This document shows positions 16,799-24,833 of a stretch of 64,000 nucleotides of DNA, in pieces. Under the pieces are notes generated by a model that had not been told where the DNA came from, ran no database searches, and was given only the letters and a program-made list of their open reading frames with translations. This DNA comes from Marinomonas alcarazii (GTDB lineage Bacteria > Pseudomonadota > Gammaproteobacteria > Pseudomonadales > Marinomonadaceae): assembly GCF_003208215.1 (NCBI RefSeq), contig NZ_QKLW01000011.1, positions 1 to 64,000 of the forward strand, written 5' to 3'. Numbering within the stretch: the stretch's first letter is position 1; each line of letters begins with the position of its first letter. Both the position numbers and the translations under genes were made by a program.

Positions 16799-17128
16799 TT
16801 AGGCAAAAAGGAGATAGCAGTTGCCTTGTTCCATGCCAACAGTGGCCTTCTTTAAATGGCTACCTTGACAAGGTCCTGTTATGCAAGTGCCGTCAATTGG
16901 AGAGAAGAGAGCGCCATGATGGTGGCATTTCAAATAATCTCCGCCTTCGTCCAAGGTGGTATTTGAAGAGCAACTTAATTGCTTTTTCTGGTGAGGGCAA
17001 AGGTTCTCATAGGCTAAAATTTGACCTTGCTGTTTCGTCACTAAAAAGTTGTATTCTGCTACTTTTATGTTCAGCGCTTTTCCTTCTGGAAGGTTTTGCG
17101 CGTCTGGAATGAGATACTTATTAAACAC
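16799..17128 (-). CDS. Rieske [2Fe-2S] ferredoxin-like protein
   Basis: A 109-residue soluble protein with a full Rieske cluster motif: Cys44-Pro-His46 in ENLCPHQKKQL and Cys68-His-His-His71 in KCHHHGALFS. These supply two Cys and two His ligands for a [2Fe-2S] centre. Size and sequence fit stand-alone Rieske proteins related to the NirD/BphF class, which pass electrons to an oxygenase or reductase. No signal peptide is present, so it is cytoplasmic. The start is GTG at 17128 with a poor ribosome-binding site. It lies 33 bp before modA; if co-transcribed, a link to a molybdoenzyme or its cofactor is possible, but no such enzyme is in the window. Confidence 0.85.
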   Translation of the reverse strand: MFNKYLIPDAQNLPEGKALNIKVAEYNFLVTKQQGQILAYENLCPHQKKQLSCSSNTTLDEGGDYLKCHHHGALFSPIDGTCITGPCQGSHLKKATVGMEQGNCYLLFA

Positions 17129-17408
17129 GTGATTACCGCACTATTTATAATGGATTACTTGTTTGTGAGAATTGGCGCATTTCGTGTTTATGCGAACTAG
17201 AGCAGAGAGATATTTATTCCAATCTAGTGCTGTTTTCTTCCAATTCTACGGCCGATTAAGTGATTAAATATCAAGGGAATGTCAGTTAGTTAAGCATTCC
17301 GTGAGGAACGACTCTAAAGTGCTATGGCAAATGAGTCAATATGCAATAATTTAGCTAGTTGGGTTTTGATCGTTGCTTGCGTTTGACAAGCTCCTTATAC
17401 TTGCCGCC

Positions 17409-19709
17409 ATGGCTAAAAAAACTCCGGCAAAATCCTCTCGTAAATCTTCGTCCCAAACGAAAAAAGTGCGCAAATCTTCTTTTTTGAAGAGGTCATGTCG
17501 TTTTCTTTTTAAGTGGGGACTTATCCTCTCATTAGTGGCCAGTATCCCATTTGCTGTTTGGGTCTGGTGGTTAAACGGGCAAGTGGTGGAACGTTTTGAA
17601 GGCCAAAAGTGGCAGGTGCCTTCTGAGGTTTACAGTGCTCCTATTATCTTATCGAGCGGCGCGCCTTGGAAAAAACAAGATTTAGAGAGCTTGCTGGAAG
17701 AAACGGGTTATCGTTTTGGTCGGAACAGTCAAAAAGTCGGTTGGGCTGCTCGTAGTCAGACAAAAGTAAGCGCACACCTTCGTTCGTATGTCGATCATCT
17801 TGGTTTCCACGAAAGTGAAAGACGCATTTTTTCATTCGAAAATGGACGTTTGGTTATTCAAGCGTTGAATGGTGATGAAGTCGATGAGGCAAGAATCGAG
17901 CCTCAACGAATTGGCTATTTATATGGTGGTAACACAGAAAGCCGTCAAATATTGACCTACAAGGAAATACCCCAACCCCTTATTGATATTCTGGTGGCTG
18001 TTGAAGATCGCGATTTTTATCATCATTGGGGGATCTCATTAACAGGGATAGCACGAGCTGTTATTGTTAATTTTACCCACGGCGCTAGACGTCAGGGCGG
18101 CTCTACCTTGACTCAACAATTGGTTAAAAATATGTATTTAAGTTCGGAGCGAACTTATACACGCAAATTAACCGAAGTTGTGATGAGTTTGTTGCTTGAG
18201 TATCACTATTCAAAAGAAGCCATTATTACCGCGTATATGAATGAAGTGTATCTGGCTCAGCTTGGTAGCAGTGCGTTACATGGCTTTGCTGCCGCCAGTC
18301 AACACTTCTTCGGCCGACCTTTAAACGAGCTTAATATAGATGAATTTGCGCTCTTGGTTGGCATGGTAAAAGGCCCATCTTTATACAATCCTGAACGTTC
18401 GCCAAATAGGGCAAAAGCTCGACGCAATACCGTTTTAGCGGTGCTTAAAGAGCAAGGTCGTTTATCCGATAAGGATTATCAAAGCCTAATCAAGCGACCT
18501 ATTCGTCTTGCCAGTAAGAAGAAAGAGCGCTCTATATATGGGGATTATTTAGACCTTGTTGCTATGCAGCTTTCTCGAGATTTTGATGAAACGACTTTGG
18601 CGACAAAAAATTTACGTATTTATACTGGTGTTGATATTCGAGCACAACGTGCTGCAAGTGCTGCAATGCAGCGTCAGGTAAGCGCATTAGAACGACGTGA
18701 TGCGAAATTAAAAGGCCTTCAAGGTGCGATGGTAGTTACTGATCGAGTAACGGGGCAGGTGCGCGCTATTGTTGGTTCGAGTGGCCAGTACTACACAGGG
18801 TTTAACCGAGCGTTAGGCGCTGTTAGACCTATTGGATCATTAGTGAAACCGCCACTTTATATGTCAGCTTTGGCGACTGGGCGTTATACATGGTGGTCAA
18901 AAATTGAAGATAAGCGACTTCGTTTCAAGGTCGGTGACCAGATTTGGGAGCCTGAAAACTATGATCGTAAAACGCATGGTGTGGTGCATCTGTATGAAGC
19001 GATGGCGAAATCTTATAATTTGGCGACCGTCTCTCTGGCGGAGCAAATAGGCTTTGATCGGGTTGGGGATACGTTAAGACAATTAGGAGTTAAGCGCTCC
19101 TTTACTATGCATCCAGCCATGGCGTTGGGGGCATTAGAATTGTCTCCGTTTGAAGTGTCGCGTTTGTATCAGCCGATTGCGTCCCAAGGTAAAAGCAGTG
19201 AATTGGGTGTCGTCCTTGCGGTAATGGATCAAAATGATCGAATGATGAAGCGTTTTGACCAGCAAAACGATGTGCCTTTTACCGATGCTTTGCTGGCTGT
19301 GACACTGGATGGAATGACAAAAACGCCGAAAATAGGTACGGCGCGTGCTGCACAGGCAGCGTTTCCAGATCTGAATTTTGCGGCTAAAACGGGAACGACT
19401 AACCAGCAAAAAGACAGTTGGTTTGTTGGTATTACGGGAGATTACTCTTCAACCGTCTGGCTAGGTGATGACAACAATGTGCCACTCAGCATAACGGGAA
19501 GCAGTGGTGCTCAAAAAGTCTGGATAGACTTTACTAAAAACGTAAACCCTAGATCACTGCCAACAAGTTTGCCTAGTGGCGCGGCTCGTTATGATGTGCT
19601 CGATGACGAATTTGAAATAGCGGCTAGTCGCTGTAGTGATAAAATCACACTGGCTTTTATTTTAGGAACAGAGCCTAAAGACAGTACTTCCTGCTTTTGG
19701 CCTTTTTAA
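17409..19709 (+). CDS. mrcB: Penicillin-binding protein 1B, bifunctional glycosyltransferase/transpeptidase
   Basis: A 766-residue class A PBP that polymerises and cross-links peptidoglycan. A basic N-terminus (AKKTPAKSSRK...) precedes one membrane helix at about 43-60, then a UB2H-like region. The GT51 glycosyltransferase follows, with catalytic Glu199 in VEDRDFYHHWG and the second motif GGSTLTQQLVKN. The transpeptidase has Ser477-Leu-Val-Lys480 (GSLVKP), a SYN box and Lys660-Thr-Gly662 (AKTGTTNQ). The upstream open codons from 17373 are rejected because the ATG at 17409 gives the expected charged start. UB2H presence suggests activation by an LpoB-like lipoprotein, which is not in the window. 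The gene stands alone between non-coding stretches of about 270 bp. Confidence 0.96.
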   Translation: MAKKTPAKSSRKSSSQTKKVRKSSFLKRSCRFLFKWGLILSLVASIPFAVWVWWLNGQVVERFEGQKWQVPSEVYSAPIILSSGAPWKKQDLESLLEETGYRFGRNSQKVGWAARSQTKVSAHLRSYVDHLGFHESERRIFSFENGRLVIQALNGDEVDEARIEPQRIGYLYGGNTESRQILTYKEIPQPLIDILVAVEDRDFYHHWGISLTGIARAVIVNFTHGARRQGGSTLTQQLVKNMYLSSERTYTRKLTEVVMSLLLEYHYSKEAIITAYMNEVYLAQLGSSALHGFAAASQHFFGRPLNELNIDEFALLVGMVKGPSLYNPERSPNRAKARRNTVLAVLKEQGRLSDKDYQSLIKRPIRLASKKKERSIYGDYLDLVAMQLSRDFDETTLATKNLRIYTGVDIRAQRAASAAMQRQVSALERRDAKLKGLQGAMVVTDRVTGQVRAIVGSSGQYYTGFNRALGAVRPIGSLVKPPLYMSALATGRYTWWSKIEDKRLRFKVGDQIWEPENYDRKTHGVVHLYEAMAKSYNLATVSLAEQIGFDRVGDTLRQLGVKRSFTMHPAMALGALELSPFEVSRLYQPIASQGKSSELGVVLAVMDQNDRMMKRFDQQNDVPFTDALLAVTLDGMTKTPKIGTARAAQAAFPDLNFAAKTGTTNQQKDSWFVGITGDYSSTVWLGDDNNVPLSITGSSGAQKVWIDFTKNVNPRSLPTSLPSGAARYDVLDDEFEIAASRCSDKITLAFILGTEPKDSTSCFWPF

Positions 19710-19824
19710 GGTGATTAGGGTTCGTCTAAAGAAGGGGTTATAAGGTTTAGGGCTTTATTCTGCTTTTTAGAGTATTGGAATGAAACAGATTACTGTTTTT
19801 TATAATCGAATCGTGATTATATTT

Positions 19825-19858
19825 ACCGACAATGTTGTGTGTGAGCACAAGGGTCGGT
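19825..19858. other. Imperfect hairpin downstream of mrcB
   Basis: ACCGAC (19825-19830) pairs with GTCGGT (19853-19858), and inside it TTGTG (19834-19838) pairs with CACAA (19846-19850). The two helices are separated by a small internal loop. No T-run follows. It sits in a 268-bp gap and could belong to the mrcB 3' end or to the 5' leader of the next gene. Confidence 0.4.
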
Positions 19859-19977
19859 TGCTGTTATAAATGGTTAATGAACTTACGTATTTTTTGCTGT
19901 AACGTGATCACTATATTTGTAGAGTACAGCGCGTCACTTGTTGTTTGAGTTTTATTTGTTATGGGGAGTGGCGTGAT

Positions 19978-20808
19978 ATGCGACTACATACACACCTGGT
20001 TTGCTGCTTATTAATGGCGACCTTCTTTAAAAGTTCGGCCGTTTTAGGCGAAGAAACTCTTCCTTCATCATGCACCCAGCTTACGGCATCAGGTAATTCA
20101 GAATACCCTCCTTTTTTGTGGCAAGCGCAACCAAATGCAAAGACTCTACAAGGTGTAAATCGCCTTATTATTGATGAGTTGAGCCAACGTATAGATATTC
20201 CTATTCGGTTGGTGCATGTGGGGCCTTGGTCACGAGCGCAAAATGAAGTAAAAAACGGGCGTATTGATTTAATGGCCGGTGCGTTCTACACCACTGAACG
20301 TGCCGATTATATGGACTATTTCACACCTGTCATGCTTCATACAACGAGTGTTGTGTGGCAACGCAAAGACAAGCCTTTTGCTTTTGATAAAAAAGAAGAT
20401 CTGATTGGTAAGTGGGGCGTTACCGTTATCAATAACAGTTTTGGTCAGGAGTTTGATCAATTTGCCCAGAGTAAATTAAGCATATTGTCTGTTGCTAGTT
20501 TATCGCAAGCGTTGCGAATGCTTGCTGCCGATCGTGTTGATTATGTTTTATATGAAAAAAGTCCTGCTCAAGCTTACTCTGTGGTTTTAGGCTTGTCTGA
20601 TACTATTGTTGCTCGGCAGCCATTTATAAGCAGCGAAGGCTTATACCTAACTATGTCTAAAAAGTCGCCATGCAATAATGATGATTTAAAGTATCGGATC
20701 GCTATTGCCTTGCAAGAAATGAGGCAGGAGGGCTTTACTGAAAAAGCCTTGGTTGAGGGCGAAAAGTTATGGGAAGAGAGTCGTCACGCTGGGTTATCTC
20801 TTGAATAA
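19978..20808 (+). CDS. Family 3 periplasmic solute-binding protein
   Basis: A 276-residue secreted protein of the bacterial solute-binding family 3. Residues 1-24 form a signal peptide ending near SSAVLG. The mature protein shows the family pattern: an N-terminal strand leading to PPFLW, LIIDELSQRIDIPIRLVHVGPWSRAQNEVKNGRIDLMAGAF, a hinge with TERADYMDYFTPV, and a second lobe with LIGKWGVTV. It resembles the amino-acid-binding type but lacks an associated permease or ATPase gene, so it may feed a distant transporter or act as a sensor. The upstream ATG at 19945 would give a poor signal peptide; the ATG at 19978 is preferred. Cys residues in the mature N-terminus and near 225 could pair. Confidence 0.85.
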   Translation: MRLHTHLVCCLLMATFFKSSAVLGEETLPSSCTQLTASGNSEYPPFLWQAQPNAKTLQGVNRLIIDELSQRIDIPIRLVHVGPWSRAQNEVKNGRIDLMAGAFYTTERADYMDYFTPVMLHTTSVVWQRKDKPFAFDKKEDLIGKWGVTVINNSFGQEFDQFAQSKLSILSVASLSQALRMLAADRVDYVLYEKSPAQAYSVVLGLSDTIVARQPFISSEGLYLTMSKKSPCNNDDLKYRIAIALQEMRQEGFTEKALVEGEKLWEESRHAGLSLE

Positions 20809-20835
20809 AAGATAACCCGCTTGATGAAAACAGGC

Positions 20836-22275
20836 TTATTTATCAATAAGAAGCGATTTATATAATGTTTCCCACTGATCTGTAACGGCCTCCCAGCTAA
20901 AGTCATAGCTCATTGCGTTCTTTTGTAATGCTTGCCAGCGCACTTTATCCTGATGAAAACAAGTCATGCAACGCTCCATGGCGGCCTGTAAAGCTTCTTT
21001 ACTGGCATCAGCAAAGACAAAGCCATTTGCCTTCTCTGTGAGTTCAAAAACACTGTCAGCCAGTCCGCCTGTCTGCCTTACGATTGGCAGAGTGCCGTAC
21101 TTCAAAGCATAAAGTTGTGTTAAACCGCACGGCTCAAATCGAGAAGGGATGAGTAAAGCATCAATACCAGCTTGGATGCGATGTGAGTAGTCTTCAAAAT
21201 AACCAATGCGGACGGATACTTGTTCTGGGTATTTATCTTGTAAGGCTAAATAGCCAGATTCCAGCTGTTTGTCTCCAGAACCTAACACAACGAGTCTTGC
21301 GCCCTTATCTAACAAGTTGGGCATAACTTCTAAAATAAGGTCTAGTCCTTTCTGTTCGGTCAATCGACTGACTACGCCAAAAATGGGCTGATTCAGGTCT
21401 TCCGATAGACTGTTTTCTTGTAACAAGGCGAGCTTGTTTGCCTGTTTTTGTTTTAGGTTGTCTGTGTTGTACTGTTGAGCGATGAGAGGGTCGACTTCTG
21501 GTGACCATTGCTCGTAGTCTACGCCATTTAAAATGCCAACCAGTTTCTCAGACATCGCTCTTAATGTGCCATCAAGACCATCACCGTATTCTGGTGTAAG
21601 GATTTCTTGTGCATAGGTTGGGCTTACGGTGGTGATTGCATCTGCATACACAAGGCCAGCTTTTAGTCCTGAGAAGCGGCCATAAAATTCCATGCCATGC
21701 ATGCTGAGTAGTTCAGTCGATAAAAATGTGTCAGAGAATTGATCCATATCAAAACTTCCGTTATAGCGTAAATTATGTACTGTTGTCACAATCGGAAGAT
21801 GTTTTACTTTCCAGCTTTCAAGATAAGCTGCCGCGAACCCTGTTTGCCAGTCATTTAAATGAAGAATGTCTGCTTGCCAATCAATCAGATTGCCATGCAA
21901 AGCAAGTGTTGCTGTCGCCCATGATAAGGCGGCAAAGCGGATATGGTTGTCTTTGAAGTCTATTCCATTTCGATCAACGTAAGGGCCGTCTTCACGCTCG
22001 TACAGCGCTTGGCATTGGAGGAGGTAAATCGGTGTGTTGTTTTCTGGTATATGGGTTTCAAGAAGTAACAAATCTCCAACACCAAATGGATTTCCAAGGT
22101 TGATACTCTTTTGAATTGGCGCTACCTTTTCAAGTATGCCTTGATAGGCAGGCATGATAAGTTTGACATCAAGGCCCTTCTTTCGAAGAGCGACGGGAAG
22201 GGCACCTGCGACATCGGCCAATCCACCTGTTTTAATTAGAGGGTAAATTTCGGAAGCGGCAAAGAGTATTTTCAT
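20836..22275 (-). CDS. glgA: Glycogen synthase GlgA
   Basis: A 479-residue GT5 glucosyltransferase that extends alpha-1,4-glucan from ADP-glucose. The ADP-glucose-binding motif KTGGLADVAGALP starts at Lys15. The second Rossmann lobe contains GVVSRLTEQKGLDL and the conserved RFEPCGLTQLYALKYGTLPIV stretch with the catalytic Glu. The length matches E. coli GlgA (477). It is divergent from glgC across 93 bp, so enzyme and substrate supply are encoded back to back, while glgB, glgX and glgP are not nearby. It converges with the preceding binding-protein gene, with 27 bp between the two stop codons. Confidence 0.97.
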   Translation of the reverse strand: MKILFAASEIYPLIKTGGLADVAGALPVALRKKGLDVKLIMPAYQGILEKVAPIQKSINLGNPFGVGDLLLLETHIPENNTPIYLLQCQALYEREDGPYVDRNGIDFKDNHIRFAALSWATATLALHGNLIDWQADILHLNDWQTGFAAAYLESWKVKHLPIVTTVHNLRYNGSFDMDQFSDTFLSTELLSMHGMEFYGRFSGLKAGLVYADAITTVSPTYAQEILTPEYGDGLDGTLRAMSEKLVGILNGVDYEQWSPEVDPLIAQQYNTDNLKQKQANKLALLQENSLSEDLNQPIFGVVSRLTEQKGLDLILEVMPNLLDKGARLVVLGSGDKQLESGYLALQDKYPEQVSVRIGYFEDYSHRIQAGIDALLIPSRFEPCGLTQLYALKYGTLPIVRQTGGLADSVFELTEKANGFVFADASKEALQAAMERCMTCFHQDKVRWQALQKNAMSYDFSWEAVTDQWETLYKSLLIDK

Positions 22276-22289
22276 TATTAGGCATCTTA

Positions 22290-22318
22290 TTGATTTGGAA
22301 TAATGATACGAGTATACC
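22290..22318 (+). promoter_or_regulatory. glgC: Candidate sigma-70 promoter for glgC
   Basis: TTGATT (22290-22295) and TATACC (22313-22318) are separated by 17 bp, a good sigma-70 fit with four of six matches at each hexamer. Transcription would begin about 45 bp before the glgC ATG. This is pattern matching only. Confidence 0.4.
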
Positions 22319-22368
22319 TAAATGAAACTTTAAATAGAGTGTGTTGATAAAAATTTTAAGGGCATTAC

Positions 22369-23625
22369 ATGGATTTAAATACGGCGCGTATGAAAACTTT
22401 GTCCATTATTTTAGCCGGTGGACGTGGCTCAAGATTAAAGCAATTGACGGATAACCGCTCTAAGCCCGCTGTCCCGATTGCGGGTAAGTATAAAATTATC
22501 GATTTTCCGCTTTCTAACTGCATGAATTCAGGTATGAGACGAATCGCCGTTTTAACTCAATATCGGTCTCATACTTTAAATCAACATGTGCAACGTGGTT
22601 GGAACTTCTTGCGTTCCGATTTTAATGAGTTTATTGAACTCTGGCCTGCTCAGCAGCAGACTGGAGGCGATTGGTATCGTGGAACAGCAGATGCTGTTTA
22701 TCAAAACTTAAGCATGATTAACGGCTTGGAAAGTGAATATATTTTAATTCTTGCCGGTGACCATGTTTATAAGCAAGATTATAGTGTTATGTTGCAAGAG
22801 CACATAGACAGTGGTGCCGATGTCACTGTTGCGTGTATTCAAGTTCCTTTGGCAGAAGCGGATCAGTTTGGCATTATGCATGTCGATGACAATGACAACA
22901 TCATCGCTTTTGAAGAGAAACCCTCTAATCCTCCTACTATGCCGGGCAAACCCGATGTGTCTCTTGCTAGTATGGGAATATATATTTTCAATACAAAATT
23001 TTTATCTGAGAATCTGCGCTCTGATGCCAGTGATGATGCGTCGAGCCATGATTTTGGTAAAGATTTGATCCCTCTTTTTGTCGGCAGAAGCAAAATAAAA
23101 GCTCACCACTTTGCTAACAGTGTGATTGATAATAAAAGCTACCCAGACAAACCTTACTGGCGCGATGTTGGTACTTTGACTGCGTATTGGGAAGCCAATA
23201 TGGATTTGACCCGTTTAGTCCCTGAATTGGATTTGTACGACGAAGATTGGCCTATTCGTACCACCCAATATCAACGTCCTGCCGCTAAGTTTAATTACAA
23301 TTACGAAGAACGTATTGGTACGGCGTTGAATTCTGTTGTATCGGCTGGGTGTATTGTTTCAGGTTCTACAGTCGAGCAGTCTATCTTGTTCAACAATGTG
23401 CGAGTCAATTCATACTCACATGTGAATAAATCCGTTATTTTGCCTCGTTGTGATATAGGTCGTAATTGTCGCTTAAACAAAGTGGTGGTGGATTCCGATT
23501 GCCATATACCCGAAGGAACAGTAATTGGTGAAGATGCTGTTGCAGATGCTGAGCGTTTTTATCGTAGTTCTGATGGGATTGTCTTGGTGACTCAGGGCAT
23601 GATTGACGCCCTATCTGAGAAGTAG
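22369..23625 (+). CDS. glgC: Glucose-1-phosphate adenylyltransferase GlgC
   Basis: A 418-residue enzyme that makes ADP-glucose from ATP and glucose-1-phosphate, the committed step of glycogen synthesis. The nucleotide-binding signature ILAGGRGSRLKQLT spans residues 14-27. DFPLSNCMNSGMRRIAVLTQY and the product/substrate site AGDHVYKQDY are conserved, and a C-terminal left-handed beta-helix carries the allosteric region. An ATG seven codons downstream (MKTLSII) is an alternative start. The gene diverges from glgA and ends in a strong terminator. The order of motifs and the length are normal, so feedback control by glycolytic intermediates is expected from the family. Confidence 0.97.
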   Translation: MDLNTARMKTLSIILAGGRGSRLKQLTDNRSKPAVPIAGKYKIIDFPLSNCMNSGMRRIAVLTQYRSHTLNQHVQRGWNFLRSDFNEFIELWPAQQQTGGDWYRGTADAVYQNLSMINGLESEYILILAGDHVYKQDYSVMLQEHIDSGADVTVACIQVPLAEADQFGIMHVDDNDNIIAFEEKPSNPPTMPGKPDVSLASMGIYIFNTKFLSENLRSDASDDASSHDFGKDLIPLFVGRSKIKAHHFANSVIDNKSYPDKPYWRDVGTLTAYWEANMDLTRLVPELDLYDEDWPIRTTQYQRPAAKFNYNYEERIGTALNSVVSAGCIVSGSTVEQSILFNNVRVNSYSHVNKSVILPRCDIGRNCRLNKVVVDSDCHIPEGTVIGEDAVADAERFYRSSDGIVLVTQGMIDALSEK

Positions 23626-23660
23626 TGCGAATAGACTAGGTTTCTCTCCCGTATAGACCG

Positions 23661-23694
23661 AAAAGCCGCTTATGATGAAGCGGCTTTTTTTTTA
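23661..23694 (+). terminator. Intrinsic terminator of glgC
   Basis: AAAAGCCGCTT at 23661-23671 pairs with AAGCGGCTTTT at 23678-23688, giving an 11-bp stem with a six-base loop. It is followed by a run of T to about 23692. Confidence 0.93.
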
Positions 23695-23762
23695 ATTTTA
23701 CCGAGCAATGCTTACTGCCAACTTGAAAATGGATAAAATGGGCGCATTAGTAAGGTTTAGTT

Positions 23763-23927
23763 TTATCTTTTTGTGAAGAAACTGTTATCCCCGTAACCTG
23801 TGGATAACCCTATTGGTGACACTGTGATAACTTGCTCAAAACCAGTTCTGATGCAGCTTTGAATAAAAGTGTTCATTTCTTCTTCAGTCTCGCTGGTGGC
23901 CAGCATTAAGTTCGTCATACCGCACAT
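23763..23927 (-). CDS. Small hypothetical protein, uncertain
   Basis: A 54-residue reading frame starting MCGMTNLMLATSETEEEMNTF, divergent from the riboflavin synthase gene. The start ATG at 23927 is preceded by AGGTG at a good distance. Composition looks protein-like (an acidic helix followed by a beta-prone GFEQVITVSP segment), but nothing in it is recognised. Only 27 bp separate its start from the next gene's start, so its promoter would have to lie inside that gene. An upstream extension reaches 24005 but overlaps the neighbour. It could equally be chance open frame in an otherwise empty interval. I do not assign a function. Confidence 0.35.
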   Translation of the reverse strand: MCGMTNLMLATSETEEEMNTFIQSCIRTGFEQVITVSPIGLSTGYGDNSFFTKR

Positions 23928-23954
23928 TTTTTCACCTATGAATGAGGATTCTTT

Positions 23955-24587
23955 ATGTTTACGGGTATTGTTCAAGGTACTGCAACGGTTCAAAGTACAA
24001 GCCAAGTTGGTCGTAATAAACGACTAGAAATTGTCTTCCCAGCGGGTGTGATGTTGGGGCAGCAGTTAGGGGCTAGTGTTGCGATTAATGGTGTTTGTTT
24101 AACCGTTGCTGAGATTGGCCATGATGTTTTAACGTTTGATGTGATTGATACCACGTTAGCATTAACCAATATTGGTTTATTGCAGGCGGGTGATACGGTC
24201 AACTTTGAACGTGCGGCGCGCATGGGTGATGAAATAGGCGGGCATGTTATGTCTGGTCACATCATGACGTCTGTTTGTGTCACGCGTATTGAAAAAATCG
24301 AAGAAAGTGTTCATATCCGCTTTACGACAGATCGCCAACATGACGTCGATGCACGACGCTATTTATTTGATAAGGGTTATGTTGGCTTGAATGGCGCGAG
24401 TTTGACCATCAGCGACATTGGTGATGATTGGTTAGAGGTGTCGTTAATCCCAGAAACACTAAGGTTAACAACGTTTGGAATGCTCAGTGTGGGCGACAGA
24501 GTCAATCTTGAAATTGATTCTCACACACAAGCCACCGTCGACACGGTTGAACGAGTCTTAAAAGAAAGAGGGATTGTGTTGCCTTAA
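23955..24587 (+). CDS. ribC: Riboflavin synthase, alpha subunit
   Basis: A 210-residue enzyme that dismutates two molecules of 6,7-dimethyl-8-ribityllumazine to riboflavin. It has two lumazine-binding repeats: the first from MFTGIVQGTA with GVCLTVAEI, the second from GHVMSGHIMTSV with GLNGASLTISDIGDD. The N-terminal MFTGI is essential for trimer assembly and confirms the ATG at 23955; GAGGA precedes it. The gene stands alone here, not with ribD/ribBA/ribH. No FMN riboswitch was recognised upstream. It is also called ribE in Bacillus nomenclature. A gap of 246 bp separates it from lepA. Confidence 0.97.
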   Translation: MFTGIVQGTATVQSTSQVGRNKRLEIVFPAGVMLGQQLGASVAINGVCLTVAEIGHDVLTFDVIDTTLALTNIGLLQAGDTVNFERAARMGDEIGGHVMSGHIMTSVCVTRIEKIEESVHIRFTTDRQHDVDARRYLFDKGYVGLNGASLTISDIGDDWLEVSLIPETLRLTTFGMLSVGDRVNLEIDSHTQATVDTVERVLKERGIVLP

Positions 24588-24833
24588 TCCTATGCATTGA
24601 CTTAACTTGCTGGGCTCTTCTGGCTTGACCGCTGAAATAAATGGAGTCCACGCTCGATTTTCGGTAGAATGCTCGCCAATTTCTATCCTGAAAATGTGTT
24701 GATAAGCTTTTTCATAGTACAAACATGGTAATGGAGCTCAATTTGAACGCCATTTTGATGAAAATGTGTGCATATGTGGCTTATTTATCAACAGGAAATC
24801 ATTCAAATATCGCTTTTTAAGTGTGAGTAAATA

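Noticed and set aside
16750-17112. Plus-strand frame of 120 codons over the Rieske gene
   Set aside because: The opposite strand carries both Rieske cluster motifs, so this frame is a shadow.
17373-17408. Upstream extension of PBP1B
   Set aside because: The frame is open, but the ATG at 17409 gives the typical basic N-terminus.
23695-23954. FMN riboswitch before riboflavin synthase
   Set aside because: No RFN-like conserved blocks were recognised in the upstream sequence.
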